Positions 44,450-53,448 of a stretch of DNA of 64,000 nucleotides are shown piece after piece. Under the pieces are notes generated by a model. The model was not told the origin of the DNA, ran no database searches, and worked only from the letters and a program-made list of their open reading frames with translations. The translations under genes were made by a program, and so were the position numbers. The stretch is from the NCBI RefSeq assembly GCF_006715165.1, contig NZ_VFMS01000001.1:2790001-2854000 (forward strand). The letters run 5' to 3'. The DNA is from Arthrobacter sp. SLBN-122 (GTDB taxonomy: Bacteria > Actinomycetota > Actinomycetes > Actinomycetales > Micrococcaceae). Every line of letters begins with the position of its first letter. Position 1 is the first letter of the stretch.

Positions 44450-47002
44450 ATGGATATGTTGTTTGACCCGTACTCTGACGGACCGTTCAAGGCCGCTCCT
44501 GCCGCCGCCGCCCGCACCAGGACGGGGCCTGAGGGCGTTGCCACCACGGCCGGGCCCGGCGGAATGCCGGGCAACGGCGGCCTGCAGCACCGGAACAATC
44601 CGGACCAGGACAACGGGGGCTGGAACCACGGGGACAGGCACGACGCCGGACGCCACCACAGCCGCCGCCCGGACGCCGCCCAGCTGCTGGAGGGACTGAA
44701 CCCGCAGCAGGAGGAAGCGGTCAAGCACGCCGGGTCGGCGCTGCTGATCGTCGCCGGTGCAGGTTCCGGCAAGACCCGCGTGCTCAGCAACAGGATCGCC
44801 TACCTGATCGCCACCGGCCGTGCCCACCACGGCGAAATCCTGGCCATCACCTTCACCAACAAGGCGGCCGCGGAAATGCGGGAGCGCATCGAGGCCTTGG
44901 TGGGCGGGCGCGCCAAGATCATGTGGATCTCCACGTTCCACTCGTCCTGCGTGCGGATCCTGCGGCAGGAAGCGGCCAACGTCGGCCTGAAATCAAACTT
45001 CTCCATCTACGACTCCGCCGACTCCCTGCGGCTGGTCACGCAGGTGTCCAAGGCCCTTGACCTGGACCCCAAGAAGTTTGCCCCCAAGGCCATCCAGCAC
45101 AAGATCTCGGCGTTGAAGAACGAACTCATTGACGCCGATTCCTTTGCCTCGGCGGCCAACTACAACGACCCCTTTGAACACGCGGTGGCGGACGTCTACA
45201 AGGGCTACACCCAGCGCCTCCGGCAGGCCAACGCCATGGACTTCGACGACCTCATCGCCGAAACCGTCTACATGTTCCGCGCCTTCCCCGCGCTTGCCGA
45301 GTCCTACCGCCGCCGGTTCCGGCACGTCCTGGTGGACGAATACCAGGACACCAACCACGCCCAGTACGCCCTGGTGCGGGAAATCGTGGGGGAAGGACCG
45401 GGTTCGTCGGAACTTACCGTGGTGGGTGACTCCGACCAGTCCATCTACGCCTTCCGCGGAGCGGACATCCGGAACATCGTGGAGTTCGAAAAGGACTACC
45501 CGGAAGCCCGCACCATCAAGCTGGAGCAGAACTACCGCTCCACCCAAAACATCCTGAGCGCCGCCAACTCAGTCATTTCGCGGAACCCCAACCGGCCGGA
45601 AAAACGGCTGTGGACCGCCGAGGGCGAAGGCCACAAGATCATCGGCTACGTCGGCGAAAACGAACACGACGAAGCGCAGTTCATCGCCAAGGAAATCGAC
45701 CGGCTCCAGGACGAAGACAACCTGCGGCCGGGCGATGTCGCCATCTTCTACCGGACCAACGCCCAGTCCCGCTCCATCGAAGACGTCCTGGTTCGCGTGG
45801 GCCTGCCGTACAAGGTGGTGGGCGGCACCCGCTTTTACGAGCGGAAGGAAATCAAGGACGCCCTGGCGTACCTGCGCGTCCTGGTGAACCCGGATGACGA
45901 CGTCAACCTCCGCCGGGTGCTGAATGAGCCCAAGCGAGGCATCGGCGACCGTGCCGAAGGCGCCGTCGCAGCCCTGGCCCAGCGCGAGCGGACGTCGTTC
46001 ATGGAAGCCGCCCGCCGCGCCGACCAGGCACCCGGCATGGCCACCCGGTCCGTCAACGCAGTCCTGGGCTTTGTGAAAATGCTGGACGACCTCGCCGAGG
46101 TAGCCTCCGGATCCGGAGCCGCCGCCGCACTGGAAGCCGTCCTGGAACAGACCGGCTACCTTGCCGCACTGCGCTCCAGCACGGACCCGCAGGACGAATC
46201 CCGCGTGGAGAACCTGGCCGAACTCGTGGCCGTGGTGCGCGAGTACGAGCAGGAGAACCCGGAGGGCAGCCTCGGCGCGTTCCTGGAACAGGTGTCCCTG
46301 GTGGCCGATGCCGACCAGATCCCGGATGCTCCCGGCGCGGATATTGACGCCGCCGTGGCAGAGGCCAAACGGTTGGGCGTGGTGACCCTCATGACCCTGC
46401 ACACGGCCAAGGGCCTGGAATTCCCCGTGGTCTTCCTTACCGGCATGGAGCACGGACTCTTCCCGCACCAGCGCTCCGCCACTGACCCCAAGGAACTGGC
46501 CGAGGAACGGCGCCTGGCCTATGTGGGGCTGACCCGTGCCCGCAAGCGGTTGTACGTAACCCGGTCCGAGGTACGCAGCATGTGGGGCCAGAGCCAGTAC
46601 AACCCCGCCAGCCAGTTCCTGGAGGAAATCCCGGCCGAGCTCCTGGAATGGAAACGGGAAGGAACCAGCAGGCAGGCCGGCGGTTGGGGCGGCGGCTCCA
46701 TCGGATCCGGCCGCTACAGCGGCTCCTTCTGGGGTGCCGGCACCGCCCGCGGCGCGGCCGCGGACTCCTCCGCCGGGTTCAACGCCGACGTTCCGGCGTT
46801 CATCGCCAAGAACCGGGTGCAGCCGCAGAAGGAAATCATCGCCGTCAGCGTGGGGGACAAGGTCAACCACACCAGCTTCGGCAATGGAACCGTCCTGGCG
46901 CTTGAAGGCGCGGGGGACAAGACCGTAGCCAAGGTGAAGTTCGACGTTGGGGAGAAGCGCCTGCTGCTCCGGTATGCGCCGCTGACCAAGCTGGACGCCT
47001 AA
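44450..47002 (+). CDS. pcrA: ATP-dependent DNA helicase PcrA/UvrD
   Basis: 850 residues from ATG 44450. TAGACT ends 10 bases upstream, so the leader is only a few nucleotides. A 75-residue Gly/Asn/Asp-rich N-terminal extension precedes the SF1A core: NPQQEEAVKHAGSALLIVAG, AGSGKT (Walker A, about residue 102), LVDEYQDTNHAQY (Walker B), EQNYRST and ITFTNKAAAEMRER. The C-terminus has the PcrA Tudor-like segment (VSVGDKVNHTSFGNGTVLALEG). It unwinds DNA 3'-5' in replication and repair and may clear transcription complexes. It stands alone. Confidence 0.97.
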   Translation: MDMLFDPYSDGPFKAAPAAAARTRTGPEGVATTAGPGGMPGNGGLQHRNNPDQDNGGWNHGDRHDAGRHHSRRPDAAQLLEGLNPQQEEAVKHAGSALLIVAGAGSGKTRVLSNRIAYLIATGRAHHGEILAITFTNKAAAEMRERIEALVGGRAKIMWISTFHSSCVRILRQEAANVGLKSNFSIYDSADSLRLVTQVSKALDLDPKKFAPKAIQHKISALKNELIDADSFASAANYNDPFEHAVADVYKGYTQRLRQANAMDFDDLIAETVYMFRAFPALAESYRRRFRHVLVDEYQDTNHAQYALVREIVGEGPGSSELTVVGDSDQSIYAFRGADIRNIVEFEKDYPEARTIKLEQNYRSTQNILSAANSVISRNPNRPEKRLWTAEGEGHKIIGYVGENEHDEAQFIAKEIDRLQDEDNLRPGDVAIFYRTNAQSRSIEDVLVRVGLPYKVVGGTRFYERKEIKDALAYLRVLVNPDDDVNLRRVLNEPKRGIGDRAEGAVAALAQRERTSFMEAARRADQAPGMATRSVNAVLGFVKMLDDLAEVASGSGAAAALEAVLEQTGYLAALRSSTDPQDESRVENLAELVAVVREYEQENPEGSLGAFLEQVSLVADADQIPDAPGADIDAAVAEAKRLGVVTLMTLHTAKGLEFPVVFLTGMEHGLFPHQRSATDPKELAEERRLAYVGLTRARKRLYVTRSEVRSMWGQSQYNPASQFLEEIPAELLEWKREGTSRQAGGWGGGSIGSGRYSGSFWGAGTARGAAADSSAGFNADVPAFIAKNRVQPQKEIIAVSVGDKVNHTSFGNGTVLALEGAGDKTVAKVKFDVGEKRLLLRYAPLTKLDA

Positions 47003-47031
47003 GCCGGCCGGCGGCGGGCATAATGGAGCCC

Positions 47032-47739
47032 ATGCGACGCACAGTATGGGGGATGCTCGCCGCCCTTTTCCTTGCCACCGCCGTGACCGTTACGGGGTGC
47101 AGCGTGACCACCGAGGACCCCTCCTATATTCCGCCGGCGCCGCTGCCTCCCTTGGAGCAGCTGGAAAAGGCGCCCCTGGCCGATCCAAAGAACTTCTCCA
47201 GTGGAGGGGACGTCCTGTCCTTCATCACCGCGGACCGGACCATTTCCTGCTCACTGACGTCCGCGCGCGGGGAACATGTGAACCTGCCGTACGAACAAAA
47301 CGGCTACAGCGATGCTGCCAACAACAAGCTGCCCATTGTCCCGGTGGCCCACTGCGGGCTTGTCACCTATCAGCCTCCCCAACCCGGCGACGTCAAGGAT
47401 GACTGTGCCGGCACCCACCTTGGTTACCTGGGCGGTGTGGCCCTGCTGGCGCCGGACACTGCACGCTACGGGGAATGCCGCTCCGGCGTCACTCCGATGG
47501 AGGCGGCCTACGGGCCCGGGGGGACCAAGGCCGGTCCGCTGACTCAGCTGACTGTGCTGGCGGACGGGCAGAACCTCGAACGCAACGGCTTGCGCTGTTC
47601 GGCCTACAACGGCGGCGTGGCATGTGGAAATGTCTCCGCCGGCGTCGGATTCTTCATTTCCCCCGAACGTTACGAACTGGTCCCGGCCCCCGCCATAAGC
47701 AGCGCATCCCCGCAGGCAGAAGGCCCAAAAACCCCGTAA
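47032..47739 (+). CDS. Secreted lipoprotein-like protein of unknown function
   Basis: 235 residues from ATG 47032, 7 bases after CATAAT; either leaderless or using GGAG as a ribosome site. The signal peptide ends with lipobox TVTGC (Cys23). The mature domain has conserved-looking cysteines (ISCSLT, HCGLVTY, DDCAGTH, GECRSG, LRCSAYNGGVACG), suggesting two or more disulfides outside the cell. No family is recognised. It is not linked functionally to the flanking pcrA and sucC genes. The 225-base gap after it probably holds the sucCD promoter, which I could not fix. Confidence 0.72.
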   Translation: MRRTVWGMLAALFLATAVTVTGCSVTTEDPSYIPPAPLPPLEQLEKAPLADPKNFSSGGDVLSFITADRTISCSLTSARGEHVNLPYEQNGYSDAANNKLPIVPVAHCGLVTYQPPQPGDVKDDCAGTHLGYLGGVALLAPDTARYGECRSGVTPMEAAYGPGGTKAGPLTQLTVLADGQNLERNGLRCSAYNGGVACGNVSAGVGFFISPERYELVPAPAISSASPQAEGPKTP

Positions 47740-47964
47740 ATCCGCGGTTTTTCTACGCTCCATAGAATAGTGTGCTTACTCACATAAGAGGTAGTCTGGG
47801 ACGGCCCGGTCCCTCCAAAGGACTAGAGTTCCCCATGGAGCATCACGCCGCGTGGCTCGTTTCCAAACAGGCCGCCGGTGCGTGCAATCCGCAGCCCGGT
47901 CATTGTCCTATTCGATGGTGTCCGGCTGTATAGAAACTACTTCGACGTAGAAGGACACTAAACC

Positions 47965-49134
47965 GTGGACCTGTTTGAATACCAGGCGCGCGATATGTTC
48001 GAGGCGCACGGTGTACCCGTGCTTGCCGGCATCGTGGCGTACACCCCAGAAGAAGCAAAGGCAGCTGCCGAGAAGATCGGCGGCGTAACCGTTGTCAAGG
48101 CACAGGTCAAGGCAGGCGGCCGCGGCAAGGCCGGCGGCGTGAAGGTGGCAAAGTCCGCCGACGAGGCGTTTGAGCATGCCACCAACATCCTGGGCATGGA
48201 CATCAAGGGCCACACCGTCAACAAGGTGATGATCGCCCAGGGTGCCGACATCGCGGAGGAGTACTACTTCTCCGTTCTGCTGGACCGGGCCAACCGCAAC
48301 TACCTGGCCATGTGCTCTGTTGAGGGCGGCATGGAAATCGAACAGCTCGCCGTCGAACGCCCCGAAGCGCTGGCAAAGATCGCCATCGACCCCGCCGTGG
48401 GCATCGACCAGGCCAAGGCTGACGAAATCGTCGCAGCCGCCGGCTTCGCCGAGGAACTCCGCGGCCAGGTGGCAGGCGTCATCCTGAAGCTCTGGGACGT
48501 CTTCAAGAAGGAAGACGCCACCCTGGTGGAGGTCAACCCGCTGGTCAAGACCGGCAACGGTGACATCCTGGCCCTCGACGGCAAGGTTTCCCTCGACGAG
48601 AACGCCGACTTCCGGCACCCGAAGCACGCGCAACTCGAGGACAAGGACGCTGCAGACCCGCTTGAGGCCAAGGCAAAGGCGCAGGACCTCAACTACGTCA
48701 AGCTCGACGGCGAAGTAGGCATCATCGGCAATGGCGCCGGCCTGGTCATGTCCACGCTCGACGTCGTCGCCTACGCCGGTGAAAACCACGGCAACGTCAA
48801 GCCCGCCAACTTCCTGGACATCGGCGGCGGAGCCTCCGCAGAGGTCATGGCCGCAGGCCTGGACGTCATCCTGGGCGACGAGCAGGTCAAGTCCGTCTTC
48901 GTCAACGTCTTCGGCGGCATCACCGCCTGCGACGCCGTTGCCAAGGGCATCGTCGGTGCACTCGCCGAACTCGGCCACTCCGCGAACAAGCCGCTGGTAG
49001 TCCGCCTCGACGGCAACAACGTCGAGGAAGGCCGCCGCATCCTCACCGAGGCCAACCACCCGCTGGTTACCCTGGCCGCCACCATGGACGAGGGCGCCGA
49101 CAAGGCCGCCGAGCTCGCCAACGCAGCGAAGTAA
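47965..49134 (+). CDS. sucC: Succinyl-CoA synthetase, beta subunit
   Basis: 389 residues from GTG 47965 (GAAGGA upstream). Family signatures: [19 protein letters not shown] at the start, [18 protein letters not shown], and the C-terminal CoA/phosphohistidine-interacting part with [20 protein letters not shown] and [17 protein letters not shown]. With SucD it makes succinate and ATP or GTP from succinyl-CoA in the TCA cycle. The ATP-grasp domain specificity loop does not settle the nucleotide. sucD starts 11 bases later. Confidence 0.97.
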   Translation: MDLFEYQARDMFEAHGVPVLAGIVAYTPEEAKAAAEKIGGVTVVKAQVKAGGRGKAGGVKVAKSADEAFEHATNILGMDIKGHTVNKVMIAQGADIAEEYYFSVLLDRANRNYLAMCSVEGGMEIEQLAVERPEALAKIAIDPAVGIDQAKADEIVAAAGFAEELRGQVAGVILKLWDVFKKEDATLVEVNPLVKTGNGDILALDGKVSLDENADFRHPKHAQLEDKDAADPLEAKAKAQDLNYVKLDGEVGIIGNGAGLVMSTLDVVAYAGENHGNVKPANFLDIGGGASAEVMAAGLDVILGDEQVKSVFVNVFGGITACDAVAKGIVGALAELGHSANKPLVVRLDGNNVEEGRRILTEANHPLVTLAATMDEGADKAAELANAAK

Positions 49135-49145
49135 AGGGACGCACC

Positions 49146-50048
49146 ATGTCTATTTATCTGAACAAGGACTCCAAGGTCATCGTCCAGGGCATCACCGGCG
49201 GCGAAGGCACCAAGCACACCGCCCTGATGCTCAAGGCCGGCACCAACATTGTTGGCGGCGTGAACGCCCGCAAGGCCGGCACCACGGTCCTGCACGGCGA
49301 CAACGAAATCAGCGTCTTCGGCACCGTCAAGGAAGCCATGGCTGAAACCGGCGCCGACGTCTCCATCGTCTTCGTGCCGCCGGCATTCACCAAGAACGCT
49401 GTGGTTGAAGCCATCGAGGCCGGCATCGGCCTTGTGGTTGTCATCACCGAAGGCGTTCCGGTCCAGGATTCCGCCGAGTTCTGGGCACTGGCCCAGTCCA
49501 AGGTTGACGCCGACGGCAACCAGGTCACCCGCATCATCGGCCCGAACTGCCCCGGCATCATCACTCCGGGCGAGGCACTGGTGGGCATCACGCCGAACAA
49601 CATCACGGGCAAGGGCCCCATCGGCTTGGTTTCCAAGTCCGGAACCCTGACCTACCAGATGATGTACGAACTGCGCGACCTGGGCTTCTCCACCGCCATC
49701 GGCATCGGCGGCGACCCCGTCATCGGCACCACCCACATCGACGCCCTGGCTGCGTTCGAGGCTGACCCCGAGACCAAGGCGATCGTGATGATCGGTGAAA
49801 TCGGCGGTGACGCCGAAGAGCGTGCAGCTGACTTCATCAAGGCCAACGTCACCAAGCCGGTTGTTGGCTACGTGGCAGGCTTCACGGCTCCCGAAGGCAA
49901 GACCATGGGCCACGCGGGTGCCATCGTCTCCGGCTCCGCCGGTACCGCACAGGCCAAGAAGGAAGCCCTCGAGGCCGCCGGCGTCAAGGTCGGCAAGACG
50001 CCGTCCGAGACCGCCAAGCTGCTCCGCGAGGTCTACGCAGCCCTCTAG
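49146..50048 (+). CDS. sucD: Succinyl-CoA synthetase, alpha subunit
   Basis: 300 residues. N-terminal CoA-binding Rossmann domain ([26 protein letters not shown]), then the phosphohistidine region [18 protein letters not shown] with His at about residue 258. The length is normal for SucD. It forms the catalytic heteromer with SucC; the two genes are an operon closed by a large hairpin terminator. Confidence 0.97.
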   Translation: MSIYLNKDSKVIVQGITGGEGTKHTALMLKAGTNIVGGVNARKAGTTVLHGDNEISVFGTVKEAMAETGADVSIVFVPPAFTKNAVVEAIEAGIGLVVVITEGVPVQDSAEFWALAQSKVDADGNQVTRIIGPNCPGIITPGEALVGITPNNITGKGPIGLVSKSGTLTYQMMYELRDLGFSTAIGIGGDPVIGTTHIDALAAFEADPETKAIVMIGEIGGDAEERAADFIKANVTKPVVGYVAGFTAPEGKTMGHAGAIVSGSAGTAQAKKEALEAAGVKVGKTPSETAKLLREVYAAL

Positions 50049-50060
50049 CAGTACTGCACA

Positions 50061-50117
50061 ACGCGGGGTCACCCCCGCCCGGTCCGCTCAACGGACCGGC
50101 AAGGGGTGGCCCCGCGT
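50061..50117 (+). terminator. Terminator of the sucCD operon
   Basis: A long compound hairpin: ACGCGGGG with CCCCGCGT outermost, a CACCCC/GGGGTG continuation across a G-T pair, and an inner CCGGTCCG/CGGACCGG stem with loop CTCAA. It is followed by TTGCTGTTT. Confidence 0.88.
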
Positions 50118-50121
50118 TTGC

Positions 50122-50149
50122 TGTTTAACGAACTTCCTTGTTTAACGAA
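50122..50149 (+). repeat. Two direct repeats upstream of the first GntR-type regulator
   Basis: TGTTTAACGAA occurs at 50122-50132 and again at 50139-50149 (17-bp period, about 1.6 helical turns). The spacing is compatible with operator half-sites for the regulator gene that follows, or with remnants of the sucD terminator tail. Confidence 0.5.
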
Positions 50150-50244
50150 TGACGGCGGCCGGGCAACGGGTGCCCCGGTGCGTCGAGTAATGTTGAGGAA
50201 GGTAAATCAGGGGCGCCCAGGGCGCGCAGGCAGGGGAAAGACGG

Positions 50245-50976
50245 ATGGCAGAGAAGCGACCCACCCTGGTCGACGCCGTCGTGGACAAGGTCCTTGAGCA
50301 CATCCTCAGTGGCGAGATCAAGGCCGACGACGCCCTGCCGCCGGAGGCTGATATCGCCAAGGAGTCCGGCGTCAGCAGGCTGACGGCCCGCGAAGCCATG
50401 AAAGTGCTGAAGGCGCAGGACGTCGTGTACGTAAAGCGCGGCCTGGGCACCTTCGTCAACCCGCCCGAGCGCTGGACGGGACTGGACGCCATTATGCGCT
50501 CAGCTTCCCGGGGAGTGGCCTCGGACCAGGTGGCGCTTCGTTTGCTCGAAGTCCGCCGCATGGTGGAGACCGGCGCGGCGGAACTCGCTGCCTCCCGCCA
50601 CCGGCCGGCTGACCTCGCCGCACTGCAGGACAGCGTGGAGCAGATGGAAGCGGCGCATCACGCCGGCGACGTGGACGCGCTGACCGTGGCTGACATCGCC
50701 TTCCACGACACCGTCCTGCGCGCATCCGGCAACCCGTTCGTGCCGGCCCTGCTTGGCCAGCTGTCCACCTTGCTTTACGCGATGCGGCGCGAAACCTCAG
50801 CGTTCCCTGACGTGCAGCGCCACGCCATCCACCATCACAAGATGGTCCTGGCCGCCATTGCCGCCGGGGACCCGGCCACCGCCCGCTCCACCATGGACGC
50901 GCACATCACCCAGACTTTCGAGGACTACGAGCGCTACCTCGCCGTGTCCAGCCCCACCGGAGCAAGTGCCCGCTAG
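50245..50976 (+). CDS. GntR-family transcriptional regulator, FCD (FadR) subfamily
   Basis: 243 residues from ATG 50245. The winged HTH (about 8-75) reads VVDKVLEHILSGEIKADDALPPEADIAKESGVSRLTAREAMKVL in order, with GLGTFV at the wing. The FCD effector domain (about 95-225) is all-helical with the likely metal-binding histidines in ADIAFHDTVLRASGN and AIHHHKMVLAAI. It is the first gene of the sugar catabolic island and lies just upstream of the MFS gene, whose promoter has a perfect palindrome (51090-51103) suitable as its operator. Such proteins are usually repressors relieved by a sugar acid or related metabolite. Confidence 0.9.
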   Translation: MAEKRPTLVDAVVDKVLEHILSGEIKADDALPPEADIAKESGVSRLTAREAMKVLKAQDVVYVKRGLGTFVNPPERWTGLDAIMRSASRGVASDQVALRLLEVRRMVETGAAELAASRHRPADLAALQDSVEQMEAAHHAGDVDALTVADIAFHDTVLRASGNPFVPALLGQLSTLLYAMRRETSAFPDVQRHAIHHHKMVLAAIAAGDPATARSTMDAHITQTFEDYERYLAVSSPTGASAR

Positions 50977-51049
50977 GCCTGTCTGAACCTCTTCCAACTG
51001 GGTATTTTCCTGCTATCGGCATGCCGTCCGGTCGCGTCGGCACTCGTGT

Positions 51050-51078
51050 TTGACGCTCCCGGTCCCTGTGATTAGAAT
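51050..51078 (+). promoter_or_regulatory. Strong promoter of the first MFS-SDR unit
   Basis: TTGACG at 51050-51055, 17 bases, then TAGAAT at 51073-51078. Transcription should begin near 51085, just before a palindromic operator, so a bound repressor would block initiation or early elongation. Confidence 0.8.
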
Positions 51079-51089
51079 CTCATACAGAC

Positions 51090-51103
51090 ATCAGACATCT
51101 GAT
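51090..51103 (+). promoter_or_regulatory. Palindromic operator downstream of the MFS promoter
   Basis: ATCAGACATCTGAT is a 14-bp perfect inverted repeat around CA, extendable by GA/TC beyond one mismatched pair on each side. A third TCAG-like half follows. The size and position fit a GntR/FCD-type repressor, most simply the one at 50245. Confidence 0.75.
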
Positions 51104-51146
51104 ATCAGTTTTCCCCAAAAAAATGCCGCCAGCCAAAGGAGTCGTT

Positions 51147-51203
51147 ATGCGCGCGCATTCCCCTTTCGAGGGTTTCCTCACCGCACTGGGAGGCCGGCGA
51201 TGA
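51147..51203 (+). CDS. 18-residue upstream peptide (possible leader peptide) of the MFS gene
   Basis: ATG 51147 has a strong ribosome site (AAAGGAG, 5-base spacing). The peptide is MRAHSPFEGFLTALGGRR, and its TGA overlaps the MFS ATG as ATGA (51200-51203). It is placed between the operator and the transporter gene, so it should be translated first and couple initiation of the transporter. It could be a regulatory leader peptide or simply a coupling cistron. No similarity claimed. Confidence 0.6.
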   Translation: MRAHSPFEGFLTALGGRR

Positions 51204-52549
51204 CCTCCCGCGCCACTGCCCCCGCCCTCAGCGAGTTGGGCGAGACCACCCTCCGCAAGGTCCGCCGGAGGCTTATGCCCCTGATCGTCCTGCTGTACTT
51301 CATCGCCTACCTGGACCGGAACAATGTGGGCTTCGCAAAGCTCGGCATGCAGGGGGACATCGGCCTGACCGAAGCCGCCTACGGCCTGGGCGCCGGCATC
51401 TTCTTCCTCGGCTATGCGCTGCTGGAGATTCCGTCCAACGGCGGCATGTACCGCTATGGGGCCCGGAAGTGGATCGCCCGGATCCTGATCAGCTGGGGCA
51501 TTTTTGCCACGGCCATGTTCCTGGTGAACGGTGAAGCCACCTTCTACATCATCCGGTTCCTGCTTGGAGCCGCCGAGGCCGGCTTCTTCCCCGCCATCCT
51601 CTTCTACCTGACCCTGTGGTTCCCCGCAGCGCAGCGGGTGACGGTGCTGGGTATCTTCATCCTGGCCCAGCCCATCTCCAACGCCCTCGGCGCACCCGTG
51701 TCCGGCATGCTCCTGAACCTGGAAGGCGTGGCAGGCCTGCACGGCTGGCAGTGGCTGTACATCCTTGAAGGCATTCCCGCCATCCTGCTGGGCATCATCA
51801 CCCCCTTCGTCATGACGGACCGGCCCGAACACGCCAAGTGGCTCAAGCCGGAAGAACGTGAGTGGCTCTCCACCACGATGGCCGCCGAACTCGCCCACAA
51901 GCAGAAGTCCGGCAACCACAACTTCCTTGCCGGCCTGAAAGACCCCCGCACCATCGCCTACTCGGCGCTGTACTTCGGCCTGGTCTGCGGCATCTACGGC
52001 CTGGGGCTCTGGCTGCCCACCATCGTCAAGGCGCTGGGCAAGTTCGACTCGACCCAGGTGGGCTTCATCGTCTTCATCCCGTACGCCATCGCAGCGGTGT
52101 TCGTCTACTTCTGGAGCAAGCGCTCGGACCGGACCGGCAACCGCGTATGGCATGCCAGCATGAGCATGGTGCTCGCCGCCGTCGGCCTCCTGGGCGCAGG
52201 CTTCCTGCTGCCGGTCAACGCCGTGCTGGCCATGGTGTTCCTGACCCTCGCGGCCATGGGCATCTACTCCGCCATCGCACCGTTCCTCGCCATGCCCTCC
52301 GCAGCCCTCACCGGTGCTGCTGCTGCTGCCGGGCTTGCCATGGTCAACTCCCTTGGCAACCTGGGTGGCTTCGTGGCGCCCTATATCGTGGGCATCCTCA
52401 AGGACGCCACCGGAAACAGCCAGAGCGGGCTGGTGTTCCTGGCCGCCTGCCTCGCCATAACCGCTGCAGCCACCTACCTTTACGCACGCAAACGGCCGGA
52501 AGGTGTCTCCGCCCCCGGGGCCACAATTCCTGCCGCCGAAACACACTAG
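51200..52549 (+). CDS. MFS transporter, anion:cation symporter (ACS) type
   Basis: 449 residues from ATG 51200 (GGGAGG upstream), sharing bases with the leader-peptide stop. Twelve hydrophobic spans are expected. The signatures YFIAYLDRNNVGFAKLGM (loop 1) and LLGAAEAGFFPAILFYLTLWFP are typical of the ACS family, whose members import sugar acids, tartrate, phthalate and similar anions with protons. The C-terminal half ends NSLGNLGGFVAPYIVGILKD. It is followed by an SDR gene 9 bases later and is clearly paralogous to the transporter at 59422. Confidence 0.92.
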   Translation: MTSRATAPALSELGETTLRKVRRRLMPLIVLLYFIAYLDRNNVGFAKLGMQGDIGLTEAAYGLGAGIFFLGYALLEIPSNGGMYRYGARKWIARILISWGIFATAMFLVNGEATFYIIRFLLGAAEAGFFPAILFYLTLWFPAAQRVTVLGIFILAQPISNALGAPVSGMLLNLEGVAGLHGWQWLYILEGIPAILLGIITPFVMTDRPEHAKWLKPEEREWLSTTMAAELAHKQKSGNHNFLAGLKDPRTIAYSALYFGLVCGIYGLGLWLPTIVKALGKFDSTQVGFIVFIPYAIAAVFVYFWSKRSDRTGNRVWHASMSMVLAAVGLLGAGFLLPVNAVLAMVFLTLAAMGIYSAIAPFLAMPSAALTGAAAAAGLAMVNSLGNLGGFVAPYIVGILKDATGNSQSGLVFLAACLAITAAATYLYARKRPEGVSAPGATIPAAETH

Positions 52550-52558
52550 GACACACCA

Positions 52559-53335
52559 ATGACTACACAGCACACCTTTCCCGCAGAACGCACCGCGGTC
52601 CTGACCGGGGCTGCATCGGCCCGCGGGATCGGCCGGGCAACCGCAGACCGGCTGGCCAGCGAAGGCTGGTCCATCGCCATCCTGGACATCAACGACGAAG
52701 ATGCCAAGGCGGCGGCGGCAGAAATCGGTGCCAACCGCGCCGTCAAGGCCATCGGCGTAGGTGCCGACGTCTCTGACGAGGCATCCGTGGACCGCGCCAT
52801 TACAGAGATCGAGCAGGCGCTTCCGCCCATCGTCGGACTGGTCAACCTTGCGGGCATCAGTTCGCCCACCACCTTCATGGAAACCACGGTGGCGGAATGG
52901 GACAAGGTCTTCGCCATCAACATGCGCGGCACCTTCATCGTTTCCCAACGGGTCCTCAAGGGCATGATCGAGCGCGAACTCGGGAGGATCGTCAGCATCT
53001 CCTCCATCTCAGCCCAGCGCGGCGGCGGCACCTACTCCAAGGTGGCCTACAGTGCGTCGAAAGCCGGCATCCTGGGCTTCACCCGTGCCCTGGCCCGCGA
53101 GGTGGGCGGGCACAACATCACCGTGAACGCCATTGCCCCAGGTCCGATCGACACGGACATCATGGGCGGCACGCTGACAGACGAGCGCAAGGCCCAGATG
53201 TCCGAGGGGATCATGATGGGCCGGGTGGGAACCCGTGAGGAAGTAGCCGCGCTGATCGCGTTCCTGCTTGGCGAGGATGCCGGTTACATCACCGCCGCCA
53301 CGTACGACATCAACGGCGGCCTGCAGGTTTCCTGA
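52559..53335 (+). CDS. SDR-family oxidoreductase (first copy)
   Basis: 258 residues from ATG 52559. Classical SDR: nucleotide site VLTGAASARGIGRATADRL; NLAGISSP; catalytic Ser and Tyr-x-x-x-Lys in ISSISAQRGGG then YSASKAGILGF. The segment PGPIDTDIMGGTL resembles polyol or sugar dehydrogenases. The N-terminal Asp in AILDIND favours NAD(H). It forms an operon with the MFS gene upstream and is a paralogue of the SDR at 58570. It probably oxidises or reduces the imported sugar compound. A terminator hairpin follows. Confidence 0.9.
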   Translation: MTTQHTFPAERTAVLTGAASARGIGRATADRLASEGWSIAILDINDEDAKAAAAEIGANRAVKAIGVGADVSDEASVDRAITEIEQALPPIVGLVNLAGISSPTTFMETTVAEWDKVFAINMRGTFIVSQRVLKGMIERELGRIVSISSISAQRGGGTYSKVAYSASKAGILGFTRALAREVGGHNITVNAIAPGPIDTDIMGGTLTDERKAQMSEGIMMGRVGTREEVAALIAFLLGEDAGYITAATYDINGGLQVS

Positions 53336-53344
53336 CCCCCGTTT

Positions 53345-53388
53345 CCTGCTGGTGCCGTGCAGCCGCCCGGCCGCACGGCACCAGCAGG
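53345..53388 (+). terminator. Terminator-like hairpin after the first MFS-SDR unit
   Basis: CCTGCTGGTGCCGTGC pairs perfectly over 16 bp with its complement at 53373-53388; the 12-base loop is itself GC-rich. There is no U-run. It begins 10 bases after the SDR stop and separates this unit from the next regulator gene. Confidence 0.75.
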
Positions 53389-53448
53389 CGTGCCCGGGAC
53401 CACCACACCCACGCGCTCCCGCGCATCTTCCGGCTATAGGATTTCTAC

